Below are positions 8,538 to 16,079 of a DNA stretch of 43,998 bases, piece by piece. Positions within the stretch are counted from its first letter, which is position 1. Each line of letters starts with the position of its first letter. The stretch is from Candidatus Oscillibacter excrementavium (lineage in GTDB: Bacteria; Bacillota; Clostridia; Oscillospirales; Oscillospiraceae). The translations under genes were made by a program, and so were the position numbers. The notes under the pieces are model-generated. The model saw nothing but the letters and a program-made list of their open reading frames with translations. It ran no database searches and had not been told where the DNA came from. The stretch lies in the NCBI GenBank assembly GCA_019118505.1, contig DWYU01000090.1, positions 1 to 43,998 of the forward strand. The letters are read 5' to 3'.

Positions 8538-9274
8538 TGAGCAGTCTGATCGAATTCCGGGAGGTCTGCAAATACTACCAGATGGGCGACACCACCGTGA
8601 AGGCGGCGGACCACATCTCCTTCCAGATCCAGAAGGGGGAGTTCGTGGCCATCGTGGGCCAGTCCGGCTCCGGCAAGTCCACCTGCATGAACATCATCGG
8701 CTGCCTGGACGTGCCCACCGCCGGCACCTATCTGCTGGACGGCCAGGATGTGGGCCAGATGGACAAAAACCAGCTGGCCGCCATCCGGAACAAGATGCTG
8801 GGCTTCATCTTCCAGCAGTACAACCTGCTGCCCAAGCTGACGCTGCAGGAGAACGTGGAAGTGCCCCTGATGTACGCCGGCGTCCCCAAGCCGGAGCGGC
8901 ACGAGCGGTCCAAGCTGGCGCTGGAGATGGTGGGCCTGGGGGATAAGCTCAAGCACAAGCCCATGCAGCTCTCCGGCGGCCAGCAGCAGCGGGTGTCCAT
9001 CGCCCGGGCCCTGGCCGGGGACCCGGCGGTGATCCTGGCCGACGAGCCCACCGGCGCCCTGGACTCCCACACCGGCCGGGAGGTGCTGACCATGCTCCAG
9101 CAGCTCCACGCCGCCGGCAACACCGTGGTGCTCATCACCCACGACAACTCCATCGCCGTCCAGGCCCAGCGGATCATCCGGCTGGAGGACGGCCATGTGG
9201 TCTACGACGGCGACGCCAGCGCCCCCGAGGCGGTGGTGACACCGAATCTCGCCGGAAGGGGGGCGGCCGGATGA
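8537..9274 (+). CDS. ABC exporter ATPase, MacB/LolD/YknY type
   Basis: Cytoplasmic ATPase of 245 aa that drives the exporter formed with its two neighbours. Walker A GQSGSGKST (about 41-49), signature LSGGQQQR, Walker B VILADEPTGALD and H-loop ITHD are all intact. The ADEPTGALD(S/T) Walker B and the short length are characteristic of the MacB/LolD subfamily. It starts on the overlapping TGATG with the adaptor gene and ends in an ATGA overlap with the permease, so all three are coupled. The substrate of such systems ranges from macrolides to peptide toxins and lipoproteins and cannot be told here. Confidence 0.93.
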   Translation: MSSLIEFREVCKYYQMGDTTVKAADHISFQIQKGEFVAIVGQSGSGKSTCMNIIGCLDVPTAGTYLLDGQDVGQMDKNQLAAIRNKMLGFIFQQYNLLPKLTLQENVEVPLMYAGVPKPERHERSKLALEMVGLGDKLKHKPMQLSGGQQQRVSIARALAGDPAVILADEPTGALDSHTGREVLTMLQQLHAAGNTVVLITHDNSIAVQAQRIIRLEDGHVVYDGDASAPEAVVTPNLAGRGAAG

Positions 9275-10470
9275 ATCTGGTGGAGACCTTTCAGATGGCG
9301 GTCCAGAACATTCTGGGCAGCAAGATGCGGACCTTCCTCACCATGCTGGGCATCATCATCGGCGTGTGCGCGGTCATCGTCATCGTGGGCCTGGGCAACG
9401 GGATGCAGGGCTACATCGAGGACAGCTTCGCCGACATGGGCACCGACTCCCTCACCGTGGCCATTGTTGGCCGGGGCTCCTCCCGCACGGTGTCGGAGGA
9501 GGAGATGTACCAGCTGGTGGAGGACAACAGCGATATATTCAAGCAGATCTCCCCCACCGTCACCATGAGCGGTTCTGTGAAGATCGGCAGCGACTCCCTG
9601 ACCGCCACCTCTGTCACCGGCGTCAGCGAGGACTACTTCTCCATGAAGGGCTATGAGATCGCCCAGGGCCGGGGCCTCCAGTACACGGACATGACCGGGC
9701 GGAAGAAGGTCTGCGTGGTGGGCCAGTACCTGAACCAGGCCTACTATGGCGGCAGCGCCGTGGGCCAGACCCTGAAGGTGGGCGGCACCACCTTCACCAT
9801 CGTGGGGGTCATGGCCATGGAGGGCACGGAGCTGGAGGAGGGCGGCACCGACGACTGCGTGTTCGTCCCCTACTCCACCGCGGCCCGGCTCAGCTTCACC
9901 GGCACCATTTCCAGCTACACCATCACGGTCCAGGACACGGACCACATCGCCGAGGCAAAGACCACCCTGGAGGATGCCCTCTACCAGATCTTTGAGGACG
10001 ACGACGCCTATACCGTGGGGAGCATGGCGGAGATGGTGGAGGAGATGAACTCCATGGTGAACATGGTCATCTACATCCTGGCGGGCATCGCCGCCATCTC
10101 CCTGGTGGTGGGCGGCATCGGCATTATGAACATCATGCTGGTGTCCGTCACGGAGCGGACCCGGGAGATCGGCATCCGCAAGGCCCTGGGGGCCCGGGAG
10201 GGGGCTATCATGCGCCAGTTCGTCATCGAGGCGGCCACCACCTCCGCCCTGGGGGGTGTGCTGGGGATCGCCCTGGGCTTCGCCCTCTCGGCTGCGGCCA
10301 CGGCGGTGATCGCCAGCGTGATGCCGGACACCCCCATCACCGTCAGCCCCAGCATGGCGGCGGTGGTGATCGCCTTCGGCGTCAGCGCGGGCATCGGCAT
10401 CGTGTTCGGCTACCTGCCGGCGAAAAAGGCGGCGGCGCTGAACCCCATCGACGCCCTGCGGTACGACTGA
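9271..10470 (+). CDS. MacB/YknZ-type ABC permease (FtsX family)
   Basis: Membrane permease of 399 aa with the MacB topology: one helix near the N-terminus (MLGIIIGVCAVIVIVGLG, about 29-46), a large extracytoplasmic MacB-PCD domain (about 50-265) and three C-terminal helices forming the FtsX domain. The conserved cytoplasmic motif TERTREIGIRKALGA follows the second helix. It overlaps the ATPase gene by 4 nt and is the last gene of the operon, followed at once by a strong terminator. It probably works as a mechanotransmitting exporter with the adaptor at 6777. Confidence 0.92.
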   Translation: MNLVETFQMAVQNILGSKMRTFLTMLGIIIGVCAVIVIVGLGNGMQGYIEDSFADMGTDSLTVAIVGRGSSRTVSEEEMYQLVEDNSDIFKQISPTVTMSGSVKIGSDSLTATSVTGVSEDYFSMKGYEIAQGRGLQYTDMTGRKKVCVVGQYLNQAYYGGSAVGQTLKVGGTTFTIVGVMAMEGTELEEGGTDDCVFVPYSTAARLSFTGTISSYTITVQDTDHIAEAKTTLEDALYQIFEDDDAYTVGSMAEMVEEMNSMVNMVIYILAGIAAISLVVGGIGIMNIMLVSVTERTREIGIRKALGAREGAIMRQFVIEAATTSALGGVLGIALGFALSAAATAVIASVMPDTPITVSPSMAAVVIAFGVSAGIGIVFGYLPAKKAAALNPIDALRYD

Positions 10471-10493
10471 GAAAAGCGGCGGCGGCTGCAAAA

Positions 10494-10535
10494 AAGGGCC
10501 CCGGGCACATAGCCCGGGGCCCTTCTTGTGTTTTT
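10494..10535 (+). terminator. Terminator of the exporter operon
   Basis: Perfect 13-bp GC-rich stem (AAGGGCCCCGGGC and its complement, 5-nt loop) followed by a T-rich CTTGTGTTTTT tract, 24 nt after the permease stop. Confidence 0.85.
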
Positions 10536-10592
10536 GACAACGGATGAAATGGGACAAAACGGAAAATATGTATGAGATTTTCCGAAAACATC

Positions 10593-10621
10593 TTGCAAAC
10601 ATTTCCTGAAATTTATATAAT
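10593..10621 (+). promoter_or_regulatory. Promoter of the second SLH gene
   Basis: TTGCAA, a 17-bp spacer and TATAAT form a strong sigma-A promoter; transcription should start near 10628, giving a leader of about 150 nt. Confidence 0.8.
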
Positions 10622-10634
10622 GAGAGCAGAATCG

Positions 10635-10730
10635 TAACAAAATCAAAATTTTGTTATATACCGGAGGAGACCGGTGCAACAGGCGCCTGTTGCCATGTCC
10701 TGTTTGGAAAGCAGGACATGATGACGGTCT
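10635..10730 (+). promoter_or_regulatory. Multi-hairpin leader of the second SLH gene
   Basis: Three elements lie between the promoter and the start codon: a stem TAACAAAAT / ATTTTGTTA (10635-10656), a perfect 18-bp palindrome GCAACAGGCGCCTGTTGC (10676-10693), and a 9-bp hairpin CATGTCCTG / CAGGACATG (10694-10720). The last two are enclosed by AGACCG (10668-10673) and CGGTCT (10725-10730). The palindrome-then-hairpin order inside an outer stem matches the leader of the SLH gene at 1-1865 without obvious sequence identity. Confidence 0.6.
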
Positions 10731-10776
10731 GGGGGACCGGAGCGCCGCCGGAACAAAAGAGAAGGAGTGGTATGAA

Positions 10777-13500
10777 ATGAAAAAACGGTTCCTATCCATT
10801 TTGATGGCGCTGTGCCTGGCGCTGTCGCTGCTGCCAGTGAGCGCGCTGGCGGAGGAGGGGGAAACTGAGGTTATCCCTGTTCCAACTAATGGGGAGATGC
10901 CGACTTCCCAGGCAGTTTCTTTGCCCGGAGTAGGCTCTGGTTACACAGTTTCGGGGAATACGATTACTTTGAACGAAGATGTAACCCTGACACAGCAGTG
11001 GACGATTGGGCAGGACGAAACGGTCATTTTGAATTTGAATGGAAATGACTTAAGCGTTCAGCAGGCAATTTTAGTGGAAGGGGAGTTGACTGTAGAGGAC
11101 AGTACAGCCTCCACTGGGCCGGAGGTCAAAAGTGATTATTCCGTCGACTATACTTCTGGAACAATTAAAAATAGCGGTACAACAGTTTTGGTTCAAAATG
11201 GCGGTTCTCTGATTGTAAACAGCGGGACGATCCAGTCAAGTAGCAATATTGCCGTAGCAGTATATGGCAGTACCACGATGGAGAACTGGGATACACCTGT
11301 GTATAGTCAAGCGACTATTGCGGGCGGATATTTGTTGTCCCGAGAATTCGGAGCAGCCGTATATGGCAATGGGGCAGAGTTGGACATAACTGGTGGTGTA
11401 ATTGTCGGTCAAGATAATGCGGCTGTTGCGGGAAACGGTTCCTATAATCAAGACTCTGATAGAGACGGAATCCTTGACAATTATGGCGGAACTACAATCA
11501 ATATCTCTGGCGGCACTTTAATTGGGCATATTATTACTTCCGGGTATATTGCGATAGGTATTTATCATCCTCAGTCTGGCGTATTGAATATCACTGGTGG
11601 CACCATTTACGCGGATAATGGTGTGGGCATCTGCATGAGGAATGGAACTCTTAATGTCTCAGGGGATGCGAAGATTATTGCTACCGGAACCGAGTCTGGA
11701 AAGGTAGGAGATGCCGCAAATCAAATCCCAGGCAAAGCATTGGTTGTGGATTATGCGTCTGGCTATAACCATAATAACAGCGAAACGGATACTCGCAATG
11801 TTGTAATTACAGGCGGCGAATTTTCGGCTGAACAGGAAGCCGTTGAAGTTTACAAAACTGATGGAAATAAAGTTGTCACGGGATTTATCACTGGAGGTAC
11901 ATTCAAAATAGGTAGCACCGCGGACACCAGTGTGCAGACATATTTCCCTAAGAACTCCAGTCTGACAGTGAATAATGATGGCCAAGTCATCACCGACACC
12001 ACTACCGCTGTGGCAGAAGTTGGCGACGTGCCCTATAAAACCCTCCAGGACGCCATCGAGGCCGCCCAGTCCGGCGACACCATCGTTCTGCAGAAGTCGG
12101 TGGAGACCTCCACGATCATCCGGCTGCCCACTAATGTGACTCTGAACGGCGGTGGTCACAGCATTACCTATGCTGGAGAGACGCCGGCGGCCAATCCCAA
12201 GGTGCTGATCGTTATGGAAAGCGGCGCGGACAACGTCACGATCGAGAATGTGACGCTCAATACAAGCGGGAAGCTGAACCATGGTGTGGAGTTCTTCGCT
12301 GCCGATAACGGCAAGCTCAGCGGCGTCACCATCAATGGCGGTTCCTACACTGCGGTGCAGGTCAACGGCTCTAAAGGCATTACCATCGAAAACTGCATCC
12401 TGAACCCGGATGCGGATGCTTACACCAATATCGAGTATTGCCTGAGCAACAATGCGCAGAGCAGCGGCGGCACCACGCCTTCCATGACGATCGAGAATGT
12501 GACCTTCGACACCAGCACAAGACAGATCTGGGCGGATAAGGACACGATCGACAATGTAAATGAGGAAACGGACGGAGAGCAAACTGACGCTGAGGTCATG
12601 GCGCTGATCAATAGCAGTATCACGAATAAAAACAGTGGCAGTGTGACAGTGAACTTCGGCCTGACTAGTGGCGGGGAGACCAGCTCCACAATCCCCGGCA
12701 CCGCTCCTGTTACTCCCTCCAATCCCGGCTCCGGCTCCTCCAGCTCCAGCTCCACCACCTACTCTCCCACCCTGGACGTGTCCGACGGCGGCACCATCAA
12801 GGTGAGCCCTCGGACCCCCGAGGCCGGCGACAAGGTCACCATCACCCCCGATCCCGACAATGGCTACGAGGTGGACGAGGTCACCGTCACCGACCGCAGC
12901 GGCGACGCCGTGCGGGTCACCGCCAACCGGGACGGCACCTACACCTTCACCCAGCCCCGGGGGCGGGTGACCATTGAGGTCACCTTCGTCCGCGCCGGCA
13001 AGAGCGTGTTCTTCGACGACGTGCCCGCCAGCTTCTGGGCCTACGACGAGATCGCCTGGGCCTATGACAACGGCTACGTCAACGGCACTTCTGCCACCAC
13101 CTTCAGCCCCAACAGCAGCATCACCCGCCAGCAGGTGTGGATGATCCTGGCCCGGCTGTCCGGCGCTGATCCCGCCAGCATGGCGGCCGCCCGGGAGTGG
13201 GCCATGGCGAACAACATCTCCGACGGCACCAACCCCGGCAATGCCGTTACCCGCCAGCAGCTGGTGGCCCTGCTGTACCGCTACGCACAGATGATGGGCT
13301 ACGACAACGGCGCGCGGGAGGCCCTGAGCAGCTTCCCGGACGCGGGCACGGTCTCCGGCTACGCTCAGGAGCCCATGCAGTGGTCCGTGGCCAACGGTAT
13401 CGTGGCCGGCACCAGCGCCGGGACGCTGAATCCCACCGGCACCGCCACCCGCGCCCAGTTCGCGGTGATTCTCTACCGCTTCTGGGACCAGGTGGGCTGA
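10777..13500 (+). CDS. SLH-domain surface protein with beta-helix-like region
   Basis: Secreted, wall-anchored protein of 907 aa. The ATG at 10777 follows AAGGAG; an open frame 126 nt upstream lacks a signal peptide start. Residues 1-24 are a signal peptide (FLSILMALCLALSLLPVSALA). About 50-660 are repeats rich in GG/SGGT turns (ISGGT, ITGGT) typical of right-handed beta-helix or adhesin domains. About 661-738 is the bacterial-repeat module (GGTIKVSPRTPEAGDKV), and 743-907 hold three SLH repeats. Codons for about 30-400 are AT-rich while the module and SLH end are GC-rich, which suggests a mosaic gene. The C-terminal 240 residues closely match the protein at 1-1865. The binding target is unknown. 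Confidence 0.85.
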   Translation: MKKRFLSILMALCLALSLLPVSALAEEGETEVIPVPTNGEMPTSQAVSLPGVGSGYTVSGNTITLNEDVTLTQQWTIGQDETVILNLNGNDLSVQQAILVEGELTVEDSTASTGPEVKSDYSVDYTSGTIKNSGTTVLVQNGGSLIVNSGTIQSSSNIAVAVYGSTTMENWDTPVYSQATIAGGYLLSREFGAAVYGNGAELDITGGVIVGQDNAAVAGNGSYNQDSDRDGILDNYGGTTINISGGTLIGHIITSGYIAIGIYHPQSGVLNITGGTIYADNGVGICMRNGTLNVSGDAKIIATGTESGKVGDAANQIPGKALVVDYASGYNHNNSETDTRNVVITGGEFSAEQEAVEVYKTDGNKVVTGFITGGTFKIGSTADTSVQTYFPKNSSLTVNNDGQVITDTTTAVAEVGDVPYKTLQDAIEAAQSGDTIVLQKSVETSTIIRLPTNVTLNGGGHSITYAGETPAANPKVLIVMESGADNVTIENVTLNTSGKLNHGVEFFAADNGKLSGVTINGGSYTAVQVNGSKGITIENCILNPDADAYTNIEYCLSNNAQSSGGTTPSMTIENVTFDTSTRQIWADKDTIDNVNEETDGEQTDAEVMALINSSITNKNSGSVTVNFGLTSGGETSSTIPGTAPVTPSNPGSGSSSSSSTTYSPTLDVSDGGTIKVSPRTPEAGDKVTITPDPDNGYEVDEVTVTDRSGDAVRVTANRDGTYTFTQPRGRVTIEVTFVRAGKSVFFDDVPASFWAYDEIAWAYDNGYVNGTSATTFSPNSSITRQQVWMILARLSGADPASMAAAREWAMANNISDGTNPGNAVTRQQLVALLYRYAQMMGYDNGAREALSSFPDAGTVSGYAQEPMQWSVANGIVAGTSAGTLNPTGTATRAQFAVILYRFWDQVG

Positions 13501-13510
13501 GCAAATCTGA

Positions 13511-13550
13511 AAAAAATGACGCAGAGAGTGATCTCTGCGTCATTTTTTTT
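13511..13550. terminator. Bidirectional terminator between SLH and Res genes
   Basis: TGACGCAGAGA, a GTGA loop and TCTCTGCGTCA form a perfect 11-bp stem with a run of eight T on the right and six A on the left, so it can serve both the + strand SLH gene and the convergent Res gene. Confidence 0.9.
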
Positions 13551-13568
13551 GCCCCGCTGGGGCGGTTC

Positions 13569-16076
13569 TCAAATGTTTGCGTCCGGGGCGTCCGCCGGCC
13601 CGCTGAAGGGCCGGGGGCCGCAGACGCGGCAGCGGAGACTGCCGCAGGTCTCCTCCGCCCAAAGCGGCTGGCGCTCCAGGTGCAGGAGAAAGTCCGCTGC
13701 CTGGCCGGCATCCCCGGCGTTCAGGCAGACCTGGGTCTGGACCCAGCCGGCTCCCTCCCGCCGCAGCAGGAACAGCAGCGCGTCCGGGACAAAGCCCGCG
13801 CCGTCCGCCGGAGCGTACAGCGTCAGCCGGCCCTCGTTGGGCAGCAGATAGACGGCGTCATAGGCGGCCCGGAGCCGCGGCATCAGGCGGGAGATGGCGG
13901 CCGACAGGGCCGACGCCTCCGGGGACAGGACGTCCTCCTCGTAGGGATACCAGTCCGCCCGGGACAGGTCCGGTCCGCCGGCGTCCGCCGCCCGGAGCGG
14001 CTGCCCGGCCACGGTCCGCTCCCGGAACACCTCTGCTGCGGGACAGGGGAAAAAGCGGCTTCCCCGCCAGGAACGCGGGGGTGAGAAGAGCGCGGGGGCC
14101 ATCTGGTCCAGCGCCTGCCCGGCCACCTCGCACAGGACCGGGGCCGGAGGCGCGGGAAATTGACTGCGGATCTCCAGCCGGACCGCCCCCAGATACCGGG
14201 GATCTGTCACGAACATCCGGGTGGAGGCCAGCTGGGGAAACCGGCGCTTCAGCGCGTCGAACTGAAAGGCCGGCCGGCGGGCCAGGGCCTTGCGGACGAT
14301 GGCGTAGTTCTGCTCCGCCAGATTGCCGAAGGTGGTGCGGCAGGCGCACGGCGCCCCGGACTGGACGTCTGGCCGGGAGCTGGTCGCCAGGAGAACGTCC
14401 TCTCCGGCGGCGCCGGTGGCCAGTGTCACGGTCCAGACCCGGTTCCGCAGGGAGGCCGGGAACCCAGTTGCCTCCGCCGGGGGTTCTGCCTGGAGCCGCC
14501 GGTTTGCAAGGACCACGCCCTCCCGGTAAAAGGCACCGTCCCGGAAGGCAGGCTTCAGACGGAGGCGCCGGAGGGGCCGCTCATCGCCCAGGCCCGTCTC
14601 CCGCAGGGCGCTGTGGAGCTCCGCGATGTAGCGGCTGTCGTTCTGACAGTGGTAATACAGCGTCTCGCAGACCCGCAGGGGGTCCTCCAGATCCCGGTCG
14701 AACTTCCGCTGGTACCGGGGCTGGTCCGGGGCGGTCTGGAAGGGGCAGTACCGGGCGCCCCGGCCGATCAGCTGGGCCTCGGAGACGGTGGAGGCGGAGG
14801 GGCCGCCGGACTGGCGGGTCTCATACAGCCGCACGATGTCGAACAGGTTCAGCACGTCCCAGCCCTCGTCCAGCTTTTTCACCTCAAACACCGCCCGGTA
14901 GGGGTTCTCCGGGTCCTCCAGGGAGTTGAGGAGCAGCTGCTTGGCCTCCACGTCCGCCTCGTCATTGGCGGAGATGCAGTGGAGCGGGGAGAACTCCTGC
15001 CGCAGCTCCTGGGCCAGGGCGTCCAGGGAGATGCCGCCGGCCTGGAACCAGGTCAGGGCCCGCTCCAGAACGGGGGAGGGGGCCTGGGCGGCGGCCCGGG
15101 CCAGATCCGGGCCGGACAGCGTCTCCATCCGCGACGCAAAGGCCGCCTGGAAGGCCGCGCTCTCCCGGATGGCGGCGGACTTGAACAGCACCACCGGCTT
15201 TACCGCCAGACGGCGGGACTGGAAGAGCTTCAGCCGGTACTGGCTGAGCATCAGGGCCTGGAGGGCCCGCTCCATGGGGGGCAGGTCCGTCCGGAGAGTG
15301 AGGATCTCCTTGGAGTATCCCTCGGCCCGAAAGGTCCGAAGGGGGTAGCTGTACACGATCTTGTCCCGGTAGGTCTCCAGAATCTGGGGGTTGTGCAGGT
15401 CGCAGGTGGCGGTGAACTCCAGCAGGACATTGTCCGGCCGGGCGAGAAAGACGCGCTCCACCGTCTCCTCCCAGGAGCGGCGGCTGTCCGCCTCCGCCCG
15501 GCCCGCCCGCTTGGTGGCGGCATTCAGGTGGTGGGCCTCGTCGGAGATCAGCACCACGGGGGCCGCCGCCAGCTCCGCCGGGGACAGGCCGTTTTCCCGC
15601 ACCTGCCACAGCTCCGCGTGGAGGGCCTGGGTGGTGGTGAACAGCAGGTTGATGGCGTCCGGGTCCCCGGCGGAGAAGCCGGAGACCTCCCGGACCAGCA
15701 CCCGGCGGCCGTCCACCCGCAGCTCCGGGGCGAAGAGATACTTGGCGGACCGGGGGTTCAGAAAGTTCTCCCGGGTCTTTCGGACGATGGCGGTGAGGTT
15801 CACAAAGAAGAGAAAATTCCGGTAGCCCCGCCGGTAGAGATCGGCCATGAGTCCCGCCATCACCAGGGTCTTGCCGCTGCCGGTGGCCATGTGGAACAGG
15901 AGCTGACAGGGCCGGTCCCGCCGCCGGAGCCGCTCCCAGTAGAGGGAGAAATTCTGGAACGCCGCCTCCTGATAGGGCCGCAGAGGCAGGCGGGGGTTCA
16001 GATTCTCCCGGATCCAGGCGGGGAGGGGAGGAGCCTCCCGGCGGCGGAGGCCGTCCAGAGTCTCATACAGAAACAT
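13569..16076 (-). CDS. Type III restriction helicase (Res), nuclease residues apparently lost
   Basis: The 835-aa protein has the SF2 helicase core of type III Res subunits: Walker A MATGSGKT (63-70), DEAH (179-182), FTAT (221-224) and the distal motif EVKKLDEGWDVLNLFDIVRL. The C-terminal region resembles the PD-(D/E)xK nuclease of Res proteins. It keeps the Pro-Asp (FVPDALLFL, 762-770), but where an E-P-K is expected after the next strand it reads CLNAG (784-788), so both the Glu and the Lys seem absent. The protein ends with a C-x4-C-x2-C-G cluster (811-820). It starts 3 nt after the Mod stop codon, so the pair is one operon. It may translocate without cutting; an alternative active site elsewhere is not excluded. 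Confidence 0.82.
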   Translation of the reverse strand: MFLYETLDGLRRREAPPLPAWIRENLNPRLPLRPYQEAAFQNFSLYWERLRRRDRPCQLLFHMATGSGKTLVMAGLMADLYRRGYRNFLFFVNLTAIVRKTRENFLNPRSAKYLFAPELRVDGRRVLVREVSGFSAGDPDAINLLFTTTQALHAELWQVRENGLSPAELAAAPVVLISDEAHHLNAATKRAGRAEADSRRSWEETVERVFLARPDNVLLEFTATCDLHNPQILETYRDKIVYSYPLRTFRAEGYSKEILTLRTDLPPMERALQALMLSQYRLKLFQSRRLAVKPVVLFKSAAIRESAAFQAAFASRMETLSGPDLARAAAQAPSPVLERALTWFQAGGISLDALAQELRQEFSPLHCISANDEADVEAKQLLLNSLEDPENPYRAVFEVKKLDEGWDVLNLFDIVRLYETRQSGGPSASTVSEAQLIGRGARYCPFQTAPDQPRYQRKFDRDLEDPLRVCETLYYHCQNDSRYIAELHSALRETGLGDERPLRRLRLKPAFRDGAFYREGVVLANRRLQAEPPAEATGFPASLRNRVWTVTLATGAAGEDVLLATSSRPDVQSGAPCACRTTFGNLAEQNYAIVRKALARRPAFQFDALKRRFPQLASTRMFVTDPRYLGAVRLEIRSQFPAPPAPVLCEVAGQALDQMAPALFSPPRSWRGSRFFPCPAAEVFRERTVAGQPLRAADAGGPDLSRADWYPYEEDVLSPEASALSAAISRLMPRLRAAYDAVYLLPNEGRLTLYAPADGAGFVPDALLFLLRREGAGWVQTQVCLNAGDAGQAADFLLHLERQPLWAEETCGSLRCRVCGPRPFSGPADAPDANI

Positions 16077-16079
16077 CCC

